A DNA stretch of 64,000 nt from Salvelinus alpinus (lineage: Eukaryota > Chordata > Actinopteri > Salmoniformes > Salmonidae), in contig NC_092110.1 in assembly GCF_045679555.1 (NCBI RefSeq), forward strand, positions 4,231,390 to 4,295,389, in the 5' to 3' direction. Below the pieces are notes generated by a model. The model saw only the letters and a program-made list of their open reading frames with translations, searched no databases and was not told the origin of the DNA. A program made the translations under genes and the position numbers. The stretch's first letter is position 1, and each line of letters starts with the position of its first letter. Positions 47,012 through 59,963 of the stretch are shown here, piece by piece.

Positions 47012-48597
47012 TATATTATTTAGTATATGTAAAGACAGTATTCAACCAAGAATAGTCTGATGGGTTACAATATTAGCCTAATATTAGCCTAAAATTAAGC
47101 ACATTAATCCACTTTACAAGGGGTGTAGAGCCTAACTGGCATATATAAGTAGCACGTGAGTTCCATGTTTGGGGAAGATAATTTTCACCATAGAAATGCA
47201 CCTTTTTAATAAAAGAATTACATGCATAATTGCAATTGCGATCACTTTTGATAATGGTGTTTTCTGCTAATGGAACATTCCCGCGTATAGCCTACTACCA
47301 TGTGTGCATTGCTGCGCTTAAAATGTGAAGAAATAGCCTAATAGTTGATCAACATTTTGAGGTAAACGTTCTGATCTGTTGCGTCAGCCACATTGCATAA
47401 AAGCGTTTTTTTGATGCTGGTGGTTGTACTAATTTGGGATCTATCGCATCCCACAACTGTCCCAGACTATGTGGAATATTTATTTCCCGCACAGAATAGA
47501 ATAGGTTGACTTTTGTACTATGGGGGATAGTAGATTGACATAGGCTAGTGCTTTTGCTGTTTGTTAGGCCTACTCATCTTGTTGGCTGATGAAAAGTAAA
47601 TGTGGACAGTTCTTCCAATATCTTCAATATGCACCTTGGAATTGGATAAGGACGCACGCAGTTGCATCCCCGATGTGTCTGTCTTCACTTGTAGCCTGTG
47701 AGAAAGACCCGATCACGTGATGGAGAGACACTTCGGATTGCGCAGCACACTCAGGGAGAAAGGCACAACGCAGCACTCCAGGCCCTAAAGGCATGGATTT
47801 ATTTAGGGTTCCTTTACGGCCACAAAGGGGATGCCGCCGTGAAATTCTAGGCATTATCAAGTGCTTGTCAAATTGTGAATGAGTGACTGATGTAGTGTGT
47901 ACAGCCTGCGCAAAAAAACAAAGCAGAGCTCATGCCTTTCAAGCAACTTAAAAAACAATCATCATTAGTCTCTCATCATGCACTCTTACAAAGTATTAAA
48001 AATCAGAACATATAGCCCAAACTTTGTAGATCAATTAAAGTTACATTAATAACTCTACATTAAGCATATAGGAATAGATATTTCTTTGTTAACCGCTCAA
48101 CACAGAATAGCCGCATTTGCGCACTCCCTCAAATCGTTTGGAGAAAATACTTCTATTTTATTCAGCTTTGTTCAGTTGTATTCTTCATACTATAAAATAA
48201 TATAAAATAATTCCACGGAATTCTAAGCAAATCTTGTCTGCTAAATGAACTAGTGTAGCCCACAGCCATTTGGCATAGCCAGATCAGGACCTAACATAAG
48301 GACAACTCAGAGTATCAGAGTATGCTATTATTTTCTTCTGAAATAGACAACATTTTCTCCATATCATGTTTCTTTAGACCTGTCTAAAATAAATCATGGA
48401 TTTATTGTGAAGGTGTTAGGCTATATTACATGGATTTATTAGACTTTTTTAAATGGCTTGTAATTCTATGTGTGGAAGCCAGGAGATGCTAAATGTGTTT
48501 ATGTTAATTAACGGTCAATTACCGTGAGACCGACAGTTATTTGCTTGACAATCACCGTCTGACAAAATGTTATGACCGCCACAGCCCTAGTGTGGAC

Positions 48598-49263
48598 CCC
48601 CTCCTGCACATTCCCTTTGATGAATAAAACTGTGTCTTCCCCCTAAGAAAAAGCCCTATATCCACACTGACCCAGCACCCCTGGGGTTGCTCTGGGCTTG
48701 TACAAAGCATCTCAGAGTGCTGATCAGTTGATATGGACCGGGGGACCTGATCCTAGAGCAGCACTCCTACTCTGACTGAGACTCTTTTTGTAAATACAGA
48801 CCCAGGGCCTCAATATTAACTCAATAATATTTGCTGACTGAGTGTCTTAGTGAGTGTGTTGTTTGTGGTAAGAAGGGAGACAAGCTTGAACAATTCATTG
48901 AAGTAGACCAAATCCTGCTTAGCAACCAGCTATCGGCATCACGAGGTGGGAGCTACTGGGAGCAGGTGATGAAAAACAGCCTTGGCTTTTTAAAGGGGAT
49001 GGAGCACAGTCAACAACAAAAAGGCAGCCACATCATCTAGTCACATTATTTGTAGTAAATCTAGTATCTCGTACATGGAAATCGACTGACCTGAAAACCT
49101 TGTTTTGTTTTAATATGACTTGGGCGAGACCTGGATTCATATGCAATATTTCAAATCATTCACATAATCCTCTAATTTGACATTAGATTCGTAAAATTGT
49201 GATTTAGCAATTTCATTGTTTATTTCTCCAGCAGTGATTTCCCTCCTCCTCCTATCTAGGGCG
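48598..49263. other. dnmt3a intron 1, no assignable element
   Basis: No recognisable feature. Confidence 0.5.
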
Positions 49264-49355
49264 GCGTCCCAAATGCATCCTATTCCCTACAGTTCCCTAT
49301 GGGCCCTGGTCAAAAGTAGTGCACTAAAGAGGGAATAGGGGTGCCATTTGGGACA
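49264..49355. mobile_element. Palindromic MITE, copy 4
   Basis: Arms GTCCCAAATGCATCCTATTC and GAATAGGGGTGCCATTTGGG with the central CCTGGTCAAAAGTAGTGCAC. Confidence 0.9.
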
Positions 49356-51119
49356 CGGCCCTAGTGCCTGGTTAAGCCTGCCTCCACCAAAGGAGTATTG
49401 GCACTGCATGCACTCCTATTGCCATTCTATAAGGGATTAGCTGTCACCAACCCCCTTGTCACAAAATCGCCAAGCGTGGAAAGGAGGTAATCGCAAGGGC
49501 GTAATTCTAGAATAGGGAATGTCTGTATGCAGCCCTAAATGATGCCTCGCTGTCTGATTCCATGGACGTGTTGTGTTGACAAAATCCTGAAAATGTTCAA
49601 TGAAACACAACACACCATTATAACACATTAATAAAATATGTAAAAATGGCAATTCATAAAGCACTACATGGCATAAAATACAATGACTATTTGTTATTGC
49701 CTTGTGTGAACCCTATAACATACTCTGGCACTATTCGATATCTCTGGCACTATTTTCAGTCGGAAGTTGGTTTATTTAAGGCAATGGCTGTTGCTTAGCA
49801 ACAATAATACATTGGGCAGGCAGTGTGATGGGAGGAGAGTGTAGTAGAGGAGAGAGGAGAGAGGAAATGCCCCAGTATAACACAGCAGTTGGCTGGCCGG
49901 CTCATCGTACAACAGCCAACGCCCCACGTCACAGTAACAAACCAGTGGCATCTTTCTAACAGGCACAATCAGCACATAATACAGAAAGCTACCATGGGGG
50001 GGTCTAGGATGCTTTAACTACTGTGTACAGTAGGCCTATGTGATCATGTTACAGACTCCACTTATAAATGATTTTCTTTTTTTTCATATTTTCATCACTA
50101 GGGGTCCTATAGTGTCTCCTTAATGATTTTATAGAACTTGGTTAACCACATATATTAGATGACATATAGACAGTGGTTACTGGAAACTAATAGGCTATCT
50201 CTACGGCTAAATTCTCTGAGCTCCAACTGATATTGGTGATATTGCTAATTGGTTATGTTGACTAATAAGCGTCCAGCATTTAGGAGTGTCTCTTCGTTGA
50301 TTTTCCTAAAAGCTGGTTAACCCTAGGTAGAGGACATAGCAACATACATTAGACAGATGACCGATAGACACTGGTCACCAATATCTATGGGGTCGGTCTG
50401 AGCTAAAGAGGTGATTGGTGATATTAGGGGTATATTTATCAATAAAGCATGACCTACACTGATGGATTGAGTCCAGTTATATAAACCACAAAAATGGGGG
50501 GGGGGGGGCAATCGATCAAATGTATTTATAAAGCCCTTTCACATCCTCAGTTGTTACTGTTGTTAATGTGGGTAACGGGTGGTTAATCACGGTTAACCCA
50601 GAACAAGAAATCTTGAGTAATTTGGTCAGATGCCATTTATGTTACGTATTCTGTTGACGAGAGATCATGGCTGGCTAACTTACAGTGATCCAGCATGACA
50701 TTTTATGATGTGTATAGTACAACTGTACAGCGTATAGATTCATTGAACTATATGAAACGTTACCGACAATGGCAAAATCTGATGGGTGTATTTTGTGGTA
50801 TGTCTATTCTCGTATGGAAATGAAGTGGAAATAATATGGAAATGACGTGTATTCCATCTGGGACCATGTTGGAAGCAAGAGAATTGCTTTAACGTGTTAT
50901 TCCTTGTGTTGTGTTCAGTTTATTTTCCCCCAATAAAATAATAAAATCAATTACACAGTGGTTCGGGTTAATGATGCAACAAAAAAAAATCCATGATAAG
51001 ACCTCTGATCTCTGATGACATGTTATAATACATTTGTAATACACACTGTTATCACGTAATAGCACGTGATAGTGCTTTAATGACAGTCGTTTGGCATTAC
51101 ACAGCTGTTTGTTTCTTAC
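49356..51119. other. dnmt3a intron 1, downstream of the start exon
   Basis: Unique-looking AT-rich sequence with a short poly-G run at about 50497-50506. No element recognised. Confidence 0.5.
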
Positions 51120-51234
51120 CATTCTGTTCCCAGGTGCATCACAGGTGTAGTCGGAGTTTTTGAATGCGGCGGTGTTGGTGGTGGCGACAGTGTTGGACGG
51201 CATCGCCAAGAGTGCCAATCGTATGGATGATATT
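51120..51234 (-). CDS. dnmt3a: dnmt3a coding exon 1 (start codon exon)
   Basis: First coding exon of the de novo DNA (cytosine-5) methyltransferase 3a gene. The start codon is at 51203-51201, with G at -3. The exon encodes 28 residues beginning MPSNTVATTN and ends AACAGAATG before a GTAAGA donor at 51119. The 84 coding bases leave phase 0, which matches the next exon at 43735. A pyrimidine-rich tract and AG at 51236-51235 suggest the exon starts at 51234, giving a 31-base 5' UTR part. An in-frame TTG lies upstream, but the ATG is the natural start. The residues are poorly conserved across the family, so the call rests on phase, orientation, gene order and the downstream exons. Confidence 0.72.
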
Positions 51235-52649
51235 CTTAACGGAAATCAGAAGAAGCTTCAAAATTGGATGAATAAAATAAATGGAACAAAAAAATGGTGA
51301 CCGATGATCCTCCCCTGCAATATGAAGAACAACAAATTGAATCATTCATGCTGAAAAACGGGCAATACATAAAATAAGCACAAAAACACAAGTATTTATT
51401 ATTATAATGTTGTAACTTTATTATTATTCCTTAGTTTTAGTATTAAGTTGAACATTATTCTAGCCTACACAATGGATTCAATCAATAACAGTCTCCCTAA
51501 TTACAGTGATCTGATTAGGCAACAGTAGGGCCTATTAGGGACAAGATATCCATGTCTTTACATTTAGTCTACTACAGTTATGACGTTACAAGTTAGAACT
51601 ACATTTTATGGATGCTGAGAGGTGTCAGTTCGCTCTAGTTTCGCCAGTTTCTCTTACACACAATATAACACGTGTGTATGGTCTTGTCGAAAACAAATGA
51701 TATTCAGTATATGCATATTACAGTCTATATGCATATTAGATTTTCATTATAGCCCGTATTTTCAAACTAGACCTAGTGCTTGCACAGACTGCAGGCAAGG
51801 CCTAGACTAGCCCACTATAGCCTATTACCTCTATACCTAATTGAGATCAAAAGCCTAAAATGTGCACTTTAGAGCCTATATTTACAGTACTAATGTTGAT
51901 TGTAAAAGTAACACTTGTCAGTCATTTTTCCAGAAGGCTTGTGCTATAGGCCTAGTCTTATTATAGGCTAAACGTCCTTGGTGTTTTGGTCATTGCCCCC
52001 ATTTTAACTAGCTAGTCCTACACTACCGATAACTGCCGGTGTTAAAGTGCTCAAGATACACTTTCACCCACGCGCACACACAGGCAGACTTTCTGACACA
52101 TTGGTACAAATGTAGCGTGAATGCAACATTTAAAACAGATTGGAATGATAGTTAATGGACATTTTAACATATCGGTAAATGTATCAGTGTTGTTAACGTG
52201 TAAATGCACGTTTCGATTTTTTCGTGAACAAACATTTTGCGGAAAATGACATTGCGTCTACAAAACGGGTTACTTTTTAAATATACAAAATGAGTGTGGG
52301 TTCAGTGTTACGGCCTACTGTTCCATTGTCAGCACAAAACACAAATCTGATACATTCTAACAATTATGATTGAATTAAATACTTTATCAATGCACACATG
52401 GTTTGCGGTCACCTGCATTTGTCACTCAAGAAGGCTAAATTACAAAGTTTTACACGTATTTGCAGGGAAATCATAATCTGTAAACCGGTGGACTGTAGCC
52501 TATCCCGTTTATAGGCCACAACCATTTGAAGGATAAAACCCCCGTTATGTTCAGACAGGCCGGTATTCAGGTAGCAACAATCGCCGTTCTGTGTCTACAA
52601 ATACGCCGTCATCAAGTTCAAGTGCATATCACAATGTCTAATCGTCAGT
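51235..52649. other. Region upstream of the dnmt3a start exon
   Basis: AT-rich, low-repeat sequence; probably intron between a non-coding first exon and the start exon. Confidence 0.4.
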
Positions 52650-52985
52650 CTCCACATCTGCAAAAGCACAAAACGGCTGTCTGTTTCCCTTCACCAGCAC
52701 AATCGAGTGCAGCCAATCTGCCTTCCGTTCTCAGGGCTCTCATGACTGTGTCTGTTCCGATAAAGGTTAGGCTACCCCTACAGAGGGTTTGGTGATAACG
52801 GGCTATGTCACGGTGTTCATTACCCGTTTTGCCAAGTCCCAGGCCTGACCCTTTTTGTTTTCTCTTGCTCCCGGATACTCCTTCTTCTTCTCTCCCCGTC
52901 CTCCACCTCCCCAGCCGGCCAGCACTCCGCCAGATGCTCCGCTCACACTGCAGGGGCCAACGGACTGATCGTGTCTCCACCAGGT
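52650..52985 (-). promoter_or_regulatory. Possible 5' UTR/promoter region of dnmt3a
   Basis: About 1.4 kb upstream of the dnmt3a start exon the sequence becomes richer in G+C and CpG than its surroundings, with a long purine-rich run on the gene strand. A weak donor-like GG/GTAATG lies near 52829 on the minus strand. This fits a non-coding first exon, but no TATA box or other decisive element is visible. It is an inference from position and composition. Confidence 0.3.
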
Positions 52986-54270
52986 CCTAAAGGTAGTGGG
53001 GTAACGGCTGCTGCTCTACTGCCATTAGGCTTACATCTTCATAAAATGCATGCTTACATTGTTTCAAAATCTGTGCCAAATACTCAAGACCAATATCCCA
53101 ATAAATAAAACCCAATAACAAATAATGACAGTCTTCATTTTGTCCAGAGTGATTTGACCTAAATTACCTGTTTAGTGGATTGATTAAACAAATATAGCAA
53201 TAGTCATTCAAATTCTTCATACTTCATCATCAATTATTTCCATACATGCCCACTAGACGGGGACATACTGTACGTTCTGTCTATTGCTTCAGAAGGATGT
53301 CAGTAGGCTATGTCAGACACATAGTATAGAAGCATGGCTGGAGGCAGGGGCTCCTCACATCACACCACACGTCTGTAGAGTAGACTGACTTCCTCGAATT
53401 CTCATGGTCTGGTTCAGTCAAGGACAGCAGAATGATGACACAACCCACAGCAGAGGGAGAGGAGAACAGGAGCTGGGGCTGCTCTCACCGACCCCCTTGC
53501 ACAGATAGACGGAGACATATGCACGTACAACACACAAGCACACAAACACTCCTACGCATGCATGCATGCACACGCGTACACACCTTTCCTGAAACATAGC
53601 ACTCATCTACAGACATCCAAGTGTCTAGTTGACCTCTGTCTTGTTTTCTCTCTCTGTGTGGTCTGGTCTGATGTCTTCTTTGTCTGTTATGATTACAGTT
53701 CTTCTGCACATTAAACATCAGGAGATATTGTTTATCATTGGACGTCCTAGAGGATATTACTCCCTAGGACCAATGGTAATCTCATCAGATAGGAGGGAGT
53801 TTTTTCCCCCAGGAAGAATTTTGGGGCTTTCAACAACCACTCAATTACTTGAAAAACAGCAAACTATGTATACTGAAACTGTGCTGTAAGGTTATGATAG
53901 TCATATTTTGTCCAAGGCCACATAGACAGTGCAGTACTGTGCATAGGCCAAATGATAACAACCAGAATATACAGTTCTGCAAAAAGGCATCCCATTACAA
54001 AGCATATCAAGCGTTTAAATCTTTTAATATATTTCACAATTTATTCATTTTATTTACAAAAGACAGTGGTCATGTGACATAAAACCATGTTTTAAAAATT
54101 AACATGAGAAACAAATGTATACCAGAAGCATAACATTACATAACACAGAGATAGATAAATAACATTTAGGGAAGCTTGTGGTTCGTCATCTTGCACATTT
54201 TCTCTATGCAAAAAAACATGATCACAAAGTGCTGTATGTACCTTTCTATTGCCTCTGTTGGCTAGAAGGA
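52986..54270. other. Intergenic dtnb-dnmt3a sequence
   Basis: Contains a GCATGCATGCATGCA tract near 53556-53572. On the minus strand several AATAAA motifs at about 54035-54060 could serve a distal dtnb polyadenylation site. Confidence 0.4.
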
Positions 54271-54271
54271 A

Positions 54272-54452
54272 ATCATTCTAGAACTCTTGGTAGCTTAAGA
54301 ACTCTTGGTAGCTCAGGAATGGTGGGTAGCTCTAGAATGGTTGGTTGGTGGTTCGAGAACTGTTGGTAGCTCTAGAATGGTTGATAACTCTAGAACAGTG
54401 AGTAGCTCTAGAACGGTTGGTGGTTCTAGAACTGTTGATAGCTCTAGAACTT
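54272..54452. repeat. Degenerate tandem repeat of TAGCTCTAGAACNGTTGG type
   Basis: About nine imperfect units of 18-22 bp containing GGTAGCTCTAGAATGGTTG. Unit length and sequence drift strongly. Confidence 0.85.
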
Positions 54453-55918
54453 GTAACGATTCTACATTTTAATTAAGGAAGACCATGTAAATGTGGGCGG
54501 TCTCGATTATATCATGACAAAATTTGGACATCAACAACAACAACATATAGAATGTAGATATATCTGTATGATGACACACAAAGTCTGCAAACATTTTGGC
54601 ACAAATGTAAAGGCTGAACAAAAGTGTACTACTTTCCCTCCTGAACAACAATACATAAATAAACTTTTTCCACATGTTCACAGACTGAGACTAAAACTCC
54701 TACTTAAAAGGCTGACTGATATTCTTATATCTGCATGAATGGGTTGTACTTTATACAGTACTTTATACAGAACATCTAGGCACAAACTCAAATCATAACA
54801 CTTCATTCCTATCTGTGACCGGAGTGAAGAGGGAATACAATTATTCACTTTTCCAGAAGGTTCTATCTCAGTACTTCAATTTTCCTTTAGATCTTGAATA
54901 TACATTGTTGTATAGAGGACACAAAATGTCAAACCCTCAGTGTATACGACTTCATCTGTATTAGTTACAACTTCTATGTCTGTATTTGACAATGTTGTGC
55001 TGTACTTTACAGTATATTGGTCGCCGTTTCATATAACAACCTCTTCTTAATCATTTAGGCAACTAACTGATGTGCAAGTCAAGTGCTCACTTGAATGAGA
55101 TGTGTGTTTCGATAAATCATTATCAATGATTCAATTCCACAAGCAAACTAGAATAACACCCAGAATGATAACATCATGTCAAATAAATAACCAAATAAAA
55201 ACCATCACATTTAGAACAACGGATACAAAGGAGAAACTCTTTTGTTCTTCTATTTCTCGACACAGTGTAATAGGTTGGTAAGACCTTGTACCTAGCTTAT
55301 AGGATAGGCTGTCTGTACTGTACACATCATATCAATGCAAAATGTAGTTCTCAAGTACAAATTCAGTACAAATTCAGTACAGGTCATTGCTTAACCAGTG
55401 TTTGGTACCATATCATTGAATTATTACCATTCTGGTCCAATTATTATCATTCATATGTTATTATCATGTCATATCATGACAAACCAAACTGAACCAAACC
55501 CTACTCTTCGCTGTCTGGCCATTTATTGTTTCAGATTGCTAAGCCTAACATTTGTTATGAAGTTATTCATGTCAGTGATTGTTTCCAGAGACACGTGGAA
55601 CTCCTGAACAACAGAAAGTTCCATCAACCAGAAGACGTGTGTTTTATTGGACCTAATATTCTCCCGATTCAAGTAAGTCGGTATCCTTTTCCAGTCCACC
55701 TCTGTCTCTAAACCTGTAGCTACTATATAGCTGTTCTTATGCCAAATCAGACAATAATTCACAAAAACAACATGCTCAGTCAAACTTTGCACTTCAGCAA
55801 TAGCCTCCTATTTCTCTCCTCTAAGTCATTCAACATTCTTAGCCAACACTAGACTTGTCCTATGTCCCAATAATCGGTCCTTTCTCCTGAATTAAGCACT
55901 TGTTCACTGCCCTTCGTA
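54453..55918. other. dtnb 3' flank or UTR, no assignable element
   Basis: AT-rich unique-looking sequence with only short ORFs. It could be a long 3' UTR of dtnb on the minus strand; nothing in the sequence decides this. Confidence 0.35.
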
Positions 55919-55920
55919 TA

Positions 55921-57147
55921 CACTGAGTGCACAAAACATTAGGAACACCTTCTCTTTCCATGAAATAGACTGACCAGGTGACTCCAGGTGAATGCTACGA
56001 CCCCTTATTAATGTCACCTGTTAAATCCACTTCAGTCAGTGTAGATGAAGGGGAGGAGACAAGTTAAAGGAGGATTTTGAAGCCTTCAGACAACTGATAC
56101 ATGGATTGTGTATATGTGCCATTCAGATGGTGAATGGGCAAGACAATATATTGAAGTGCCTTTGAACGGGGTATGGTAGTAGGTGCCAGGTGTAACAGAG
56201 TTGGTTGTGTTTCCACTTGCCTCTAAAGAAATGTGTATTTAATGTCCAAGCATTCTTATTGGTTGGTTCAATTCTGATGACAATGCTGTTATTGGCCCCG
56301 CTTGCAGATAGGGGGAGATCGCGAACGTCAGGTCTCCCCAGTATGAAAATGTGATGCAAGCGGTAGGTTACGTTCTGAATACTGTATTCTATTTATATTT
56401 TACAATGTGTACAAGTTTGCTGTACATTTCTGATTTATACATGTGTGGGTATATGGTACCTGTTAGGGATGAGGGGCTTTCCGGGATGTGCTTTGGTATA
56501 TGATTGCTGTATTAGCTAGCATGCACCGATGTAATGGTCACATAAACTCACTGCTAACACAGTTATTTTCATGCTACAGATTTAACCATCGACAGCCATC
56601 AACATCATTAAGTCCTACACAACTAGCATGCCATTTCCTATTTAATCACAGGTAGTTACACGTTCTATTTTGTATTATATTGGTGTATTTTGTTAATGCC
56701 CAGTATGAAAATGTGATGCAAGGGATTTTACCATCGACAGCCATCAACATCATTAAGCCCTGCACAACTAACGTGCTGTTTCCTATTTAACTACAGATAA
56801 TAAATAATGTTCAACTGGGACCACTGGCTGGGGTGATTTCTTTGAACAAAACACAACGCAAAGAGAGTACGATTAACATCTGTTGCACGCCAGGCACACT
56901 GGTTTGAGTGTGTCAAGAACTTCACCGCTGCTGGGTTTTTCATGCTCAACAGTTTGCAGTGTGTATCAAGAATGGTCCACCACCCAAATGACTTCCAGCC
57001 AACTTGACACAACATGGGCCAGCATCCCTGTGGAATGCTTTCGGCACCTTGTCATGCCCTGACAAATTGAGGCTGTTCTGAGGGCGAAAGGTGGGGCGTT
57101 GCGACTCAATGTTAGGAAGGTGTCCCTAATGTTTTGTACACTCAGTT
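55921..57147. mobile_element. Tc1-derived element split by an LTR-like insertion
   Basis: Starts CACTGAGTGCACAAAACATT beside TA (55919-55920) and ends TTTTGTACACTCAGTT before TA (57148-57149). Without the insert at 56191-56887 it is about 0.5 kb, a complete non-autonomous copy of the family at 3767 and 31850. Confidence 0.92.
56191..56887. mobile_element. Solo LTR-like insertion (697 bp)
   Basis: Starts TGTAACAG and ends CTGTTGCA, an imperfect TG...CA inverted terminus. It is flanked by GCCAGG on the left and CGCCAGG on the right, a probable short target duplication in the Tc1. The interior has a partly duplicated block (CCATCGACAGCCATCAACAT twice, and CAGTATGAAAATGTGATGCA twice). An AATAAA-like motif lies near 56800. 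No coding capacity, so orientation is uncertain. Confidence 0.7.
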
Positions 57148-57414
57148 TATTTAAAAGGAATGAACCGATAGAATACATATGGTGGACATTCTACTTTAGT
57201 CTATGCTCACACCAATTAAATGCTTTTTAATGTGGGGAAGAGTGCTTGAGTGCACATTTTTGGGGAAAGACAGATTATTGAGACACAGGTTTGCTGTCTG
57301 CTCCCTTCAGGCTCTTTTATGATCAGTCTCTGACCTCTGACCCCTACAGACACAGGTCTGGAGCCCATTAGGGCCTAGGCTACTGACTCATAATCGTTAA
57401 CCACACAGAAAATG

Positions 57415-57523
57415 CGTCCCAAATGGCATCCTACTCCCTATACAGTGCACCACTTTTGACCAGGGCTAATAGGCCCTGGTCAAAGTAGTGCACTATGTAG
57501 GGAATGGGGTGCCATTTGGAATG
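57415..57523. mobile_element. Palindromic MITE, copy 5
   Basis: Arms GTCCCAAATGGCATCCTACT and GGAATGGGGTGCCATTTGGA. Confidence 0.9.
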
Positions 57524-58120
57524 CAAACCAGCCACCACCACATTCCATCTACAGTCCCTGAGCACCTATCTATTAACTCTCACATAAACATGTTCCAGTC
57601 CTCATTTCTTTTAACTAAATAAAGCTATCAAAGCAACTCTTATCTGTGCATAACTTTGATTTCTGTACCGCCTGCCCTCACCTACATACAGGTGTATAGG
57701 TGGATATGTTGTAACTCAGCATATTTGAACGAAAGAGCACACAATATAATAATATTCATTTAAACTAACGTCCTGAGGTGCTCTCCGTCTCTTTACTTTA
57801 CGTGGACAATAAATACTGTTACTACTGAGTGACTAGTTAGTGGATTAGGGACGAAGAACCATGCAGTTTTAATGCTTTTTAAGATGCACTTACTAGCTTC
57901 TCTCGCCTAGTTAATTTTTTATTGAGACAAAACGAGGAGAATAATAAATCTGTTTCTAACAAAGGGACTATTCCCTGATGAAATTAAACATTTAGCATTG
58001 ACAACAATAGCCCCCATACTAGGCTCCCTTTAACCAAACAAACAAACAGCCCTCATATTTTTGCAAGGGTGTCTCACGACATAGAGTGAGCACGCAGTAG
58101 CAGCAGTATGTGACTCAGGC
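57524..58120. other. dtnb 3' flank, no assignable element
   Basis: No recognisable feature. Confidence 0.5.
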
Positions 58121-58224
58121 TGTCCTAAATGACACCCTATATAGTGTACTACTTTTGACCAGAACCCTATAGGCCTTGGTCAAATGTAGTGCACTATATA
58201 GGGAATAGGGTGCCATTTGGGGCA
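58121..58224. mobile_element. Palindromic MITE, copy 6
   Basis: Arms GTCCTAAATGACACCCTATA and GGAATAGGGTGCCATTTGGG with TGTACTACTTTTGACCAGAA between. Confidence 0.9.
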
Positions 58225-58288
58225 CAACCAATGTGAATTCTGAGGTGTGACAATATACAGGACTACAGATCCTAGCAGTCATTAGAAC

Positions 58289-58492
58289 CAAGCGTTTCTC
58301 AACCTTTTTTGTACCAGGGAACTGCAAGGACCAGCTACGGCCCTTCCTCCAACGAAGACCACTTAGATTAAAACTAGCACTTGAGAACTGACTAAATCAG
58401 TTTCAGCTCACTATCTGAGGGACCGATCAGCAACATCATTGGGACCAGTGCTGGCCCGCGGACCACAGGTTGAGAAACACTGATAAACCCAT
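58289..58492. mobile_element. hAT-like MITE candidate with TTTCTCAACC termini
   Basis: GCGTTTCTCAACCTTTTTT on the left and CAGGTTGAGAAACACTG on the right form inverted ends about 200 bp apart. Flanking 8-mers agree poorly, so the target duplication is not shown. Confidence 0.6.
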
Positions 58493-58737
58493 AAAGAGCT
58501 GGCATAACATGGTACCTACCTACCCACCTACAGTACACCCAGTCAGACTCAGGACAGTGCAACTTCATGCAAAACCCCTAATGAAAACATACTAGCTAGC
58601 CGTCTCTAATGATACAAAAGCAATGAAGGCTAGGGAACATATCATCATCATGAAAATAGGTTGCTTTCAGGTCGTGGTCAGTGCTGTGTTCCCAAGGTCA
58701 TGTATAATGTGTACAGTATATACAGATAGATAGACAG

Positions 58738-58848
58738 CGTTCCAAATGGCACTCTACTCCTTATGTAGTACACTACTTTTGAACAGGGCCTATAGGGCAC
58801 TGGTCAAAAGTAGTGCACTATATAGGGAATAGGTGGCCATTTGGTATG
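58738..58848. mobile_element. Palindromic MITE, copy 7
   Basis: Arms GTTCCAAATGGCACTCTACT and GGGAATAGGTGGCCATTTGG with GGTCAAAAGTAGTGCACTAT. Confidence 0.9.
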
Positions 58849-59104
58849 CACACAGAATGGTCTGTTATTGACAATACAGGTTGAGAGAAAGCACAGCAAG
58901 CCACTCCTTTAGACCTTTGACCGTTGCAGTCATGATGAGGGGAATCAATCAATACATAATAATTACAGCTTTAAGTTTTTATACAGAACAACATATACAC
59001 TCGCTAATAGAAGCATCTTGCTTTTTTTCCGCAGCAAGGTGTAATAAACATGTTTGATAGTAGTTCACATAGTGAAATCCTGTTTGATAACAGCATGCAT
59101 TACT

Positions 59105-59247
59105 CTACGTGCTTATGCCTGATAGAAGGGTTTGGTTGTTGTGACTGATTCTCATTTGGATTCTTCTTTTCCAGTCATGTCCAGTCTGACATCCGGTATA
59201 GATGGAGTGGTTGTTGCTCCCTCGATGCTTTACTTCTCTCACTGTGC
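59105..59247 (-). CDS. Possible alternative 3' exon of dtnb
   Basis: An acceptor-like GTCTTCAG precedes 59247. Joined to a donor at 59714, the frame reads GTVREVKHRGSNNHSIY and on to a stop at 59107-59105. I do not recognise these residues in known dystrobrevin isoforms. It may equally be 3' UTR of the main transcript. Only splice phase and position support it. Confidence 0.25.
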
Positions 59248-59705
59248 CTGAAGACACACAGACAGACAGGGAAGAAGGGTAGGTTTTAGACTGGGGTACA
59301 AAATAACCATGAAGAGAACGATTCACAGAGGACGTTTGGATTTCGACGATTATGTCGGACTGAAAAAGTTCCTCTGATCTCTGTTTTGTTCATAGGTGCT
59401 TGGCAGATTTGTTGTATTACAATATGATTTACTAATGGGTTACTATGTAATTATATTATACGGACAATATCAAAGCTATCGGAATATTCATACATACTTT
59501 TTCCACTCCTTTCATTCTGCCTCGGCTAGAAAACAGTGAGAGATTATTAGTTATTTGCAGTAACATAAAAGTCTAATACATATGATTACCACAAATAATG
59601 ACCTTAGAATTCTAGAGAGACGTTTCAGAGAAATTACTTTTTAAAATCTCAAACAGCTTGATACAGGAACTAAGCAATGTTAAGAACATAATACTGAGCC
59701 AAGAC

Positions 59706-59770
59706 TTATTCACCCCTGTCCCTTAGGCCTCCGTTCCTCATGTTGTTGTCCTCTTCCTCTGCCGCATCGT
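59706..59770 (-). CDS. dtnb: Probable dtnb terminal coding exon (acidic tail, stop TAA)
   Basis: After an acceptor-like GAAGTAG ending at 59771, the frame required by the previous exon reads DDAAEEEDNNMRNGG, LRDRGE and TAA at 59708-59706. Human dystrobrevin beta has an isoform with an acidic tail followed by an NGKDRG-like end, which this resembles. The acceptor context is only moderate. An internal donor-like GG/GTGAATAA at 59713 could instead splice onward to the ORF at 59247. Confidence 0.62.
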
Positions 59771-59873
59771 CTACTTCATGACAAAGACCCAAAGAATTCA
59801 GAGATGATATCCTCCGTCCCAGAGTTACAAAACAAACACAGGCAACCAGGAAGTCGTGTGCCTTTCAACTAAC

Positions 59874-59963
59874 CTGAGTGGAGTTCTTTGACGAGGGATG
59901 ACATGGTGTTTGTGATTGAATCTGCAGCGACCAACAGATCATTACGAAGATTTCTAGGTACAC
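59874..59963 (-). CDS. dtnb: Dystrobrevin (probably dtnb) exon, [12 protein letters not shown] block
   Basis: This 90-base exon encodes [18 protein letters not shown] and then [11 protein letters not shown], one of the most conserved stretches of the dystrobrevin C-terminal half. The acceptor is CTTTCAG before 59963 and the donor is TCAG/GTTAGT at 59873. It runs phase 1 to phase 1 and joins perfectly to the exon at 60311. Only 347 bases of intron separate the two. Confidence 0.95.

Noticed and set aside
51201..51218. TTG upstream as the dnmt3a start
   Set aside because: A normal ATG with suitable context follows six codons later, and non-ATG initiation is not needed.
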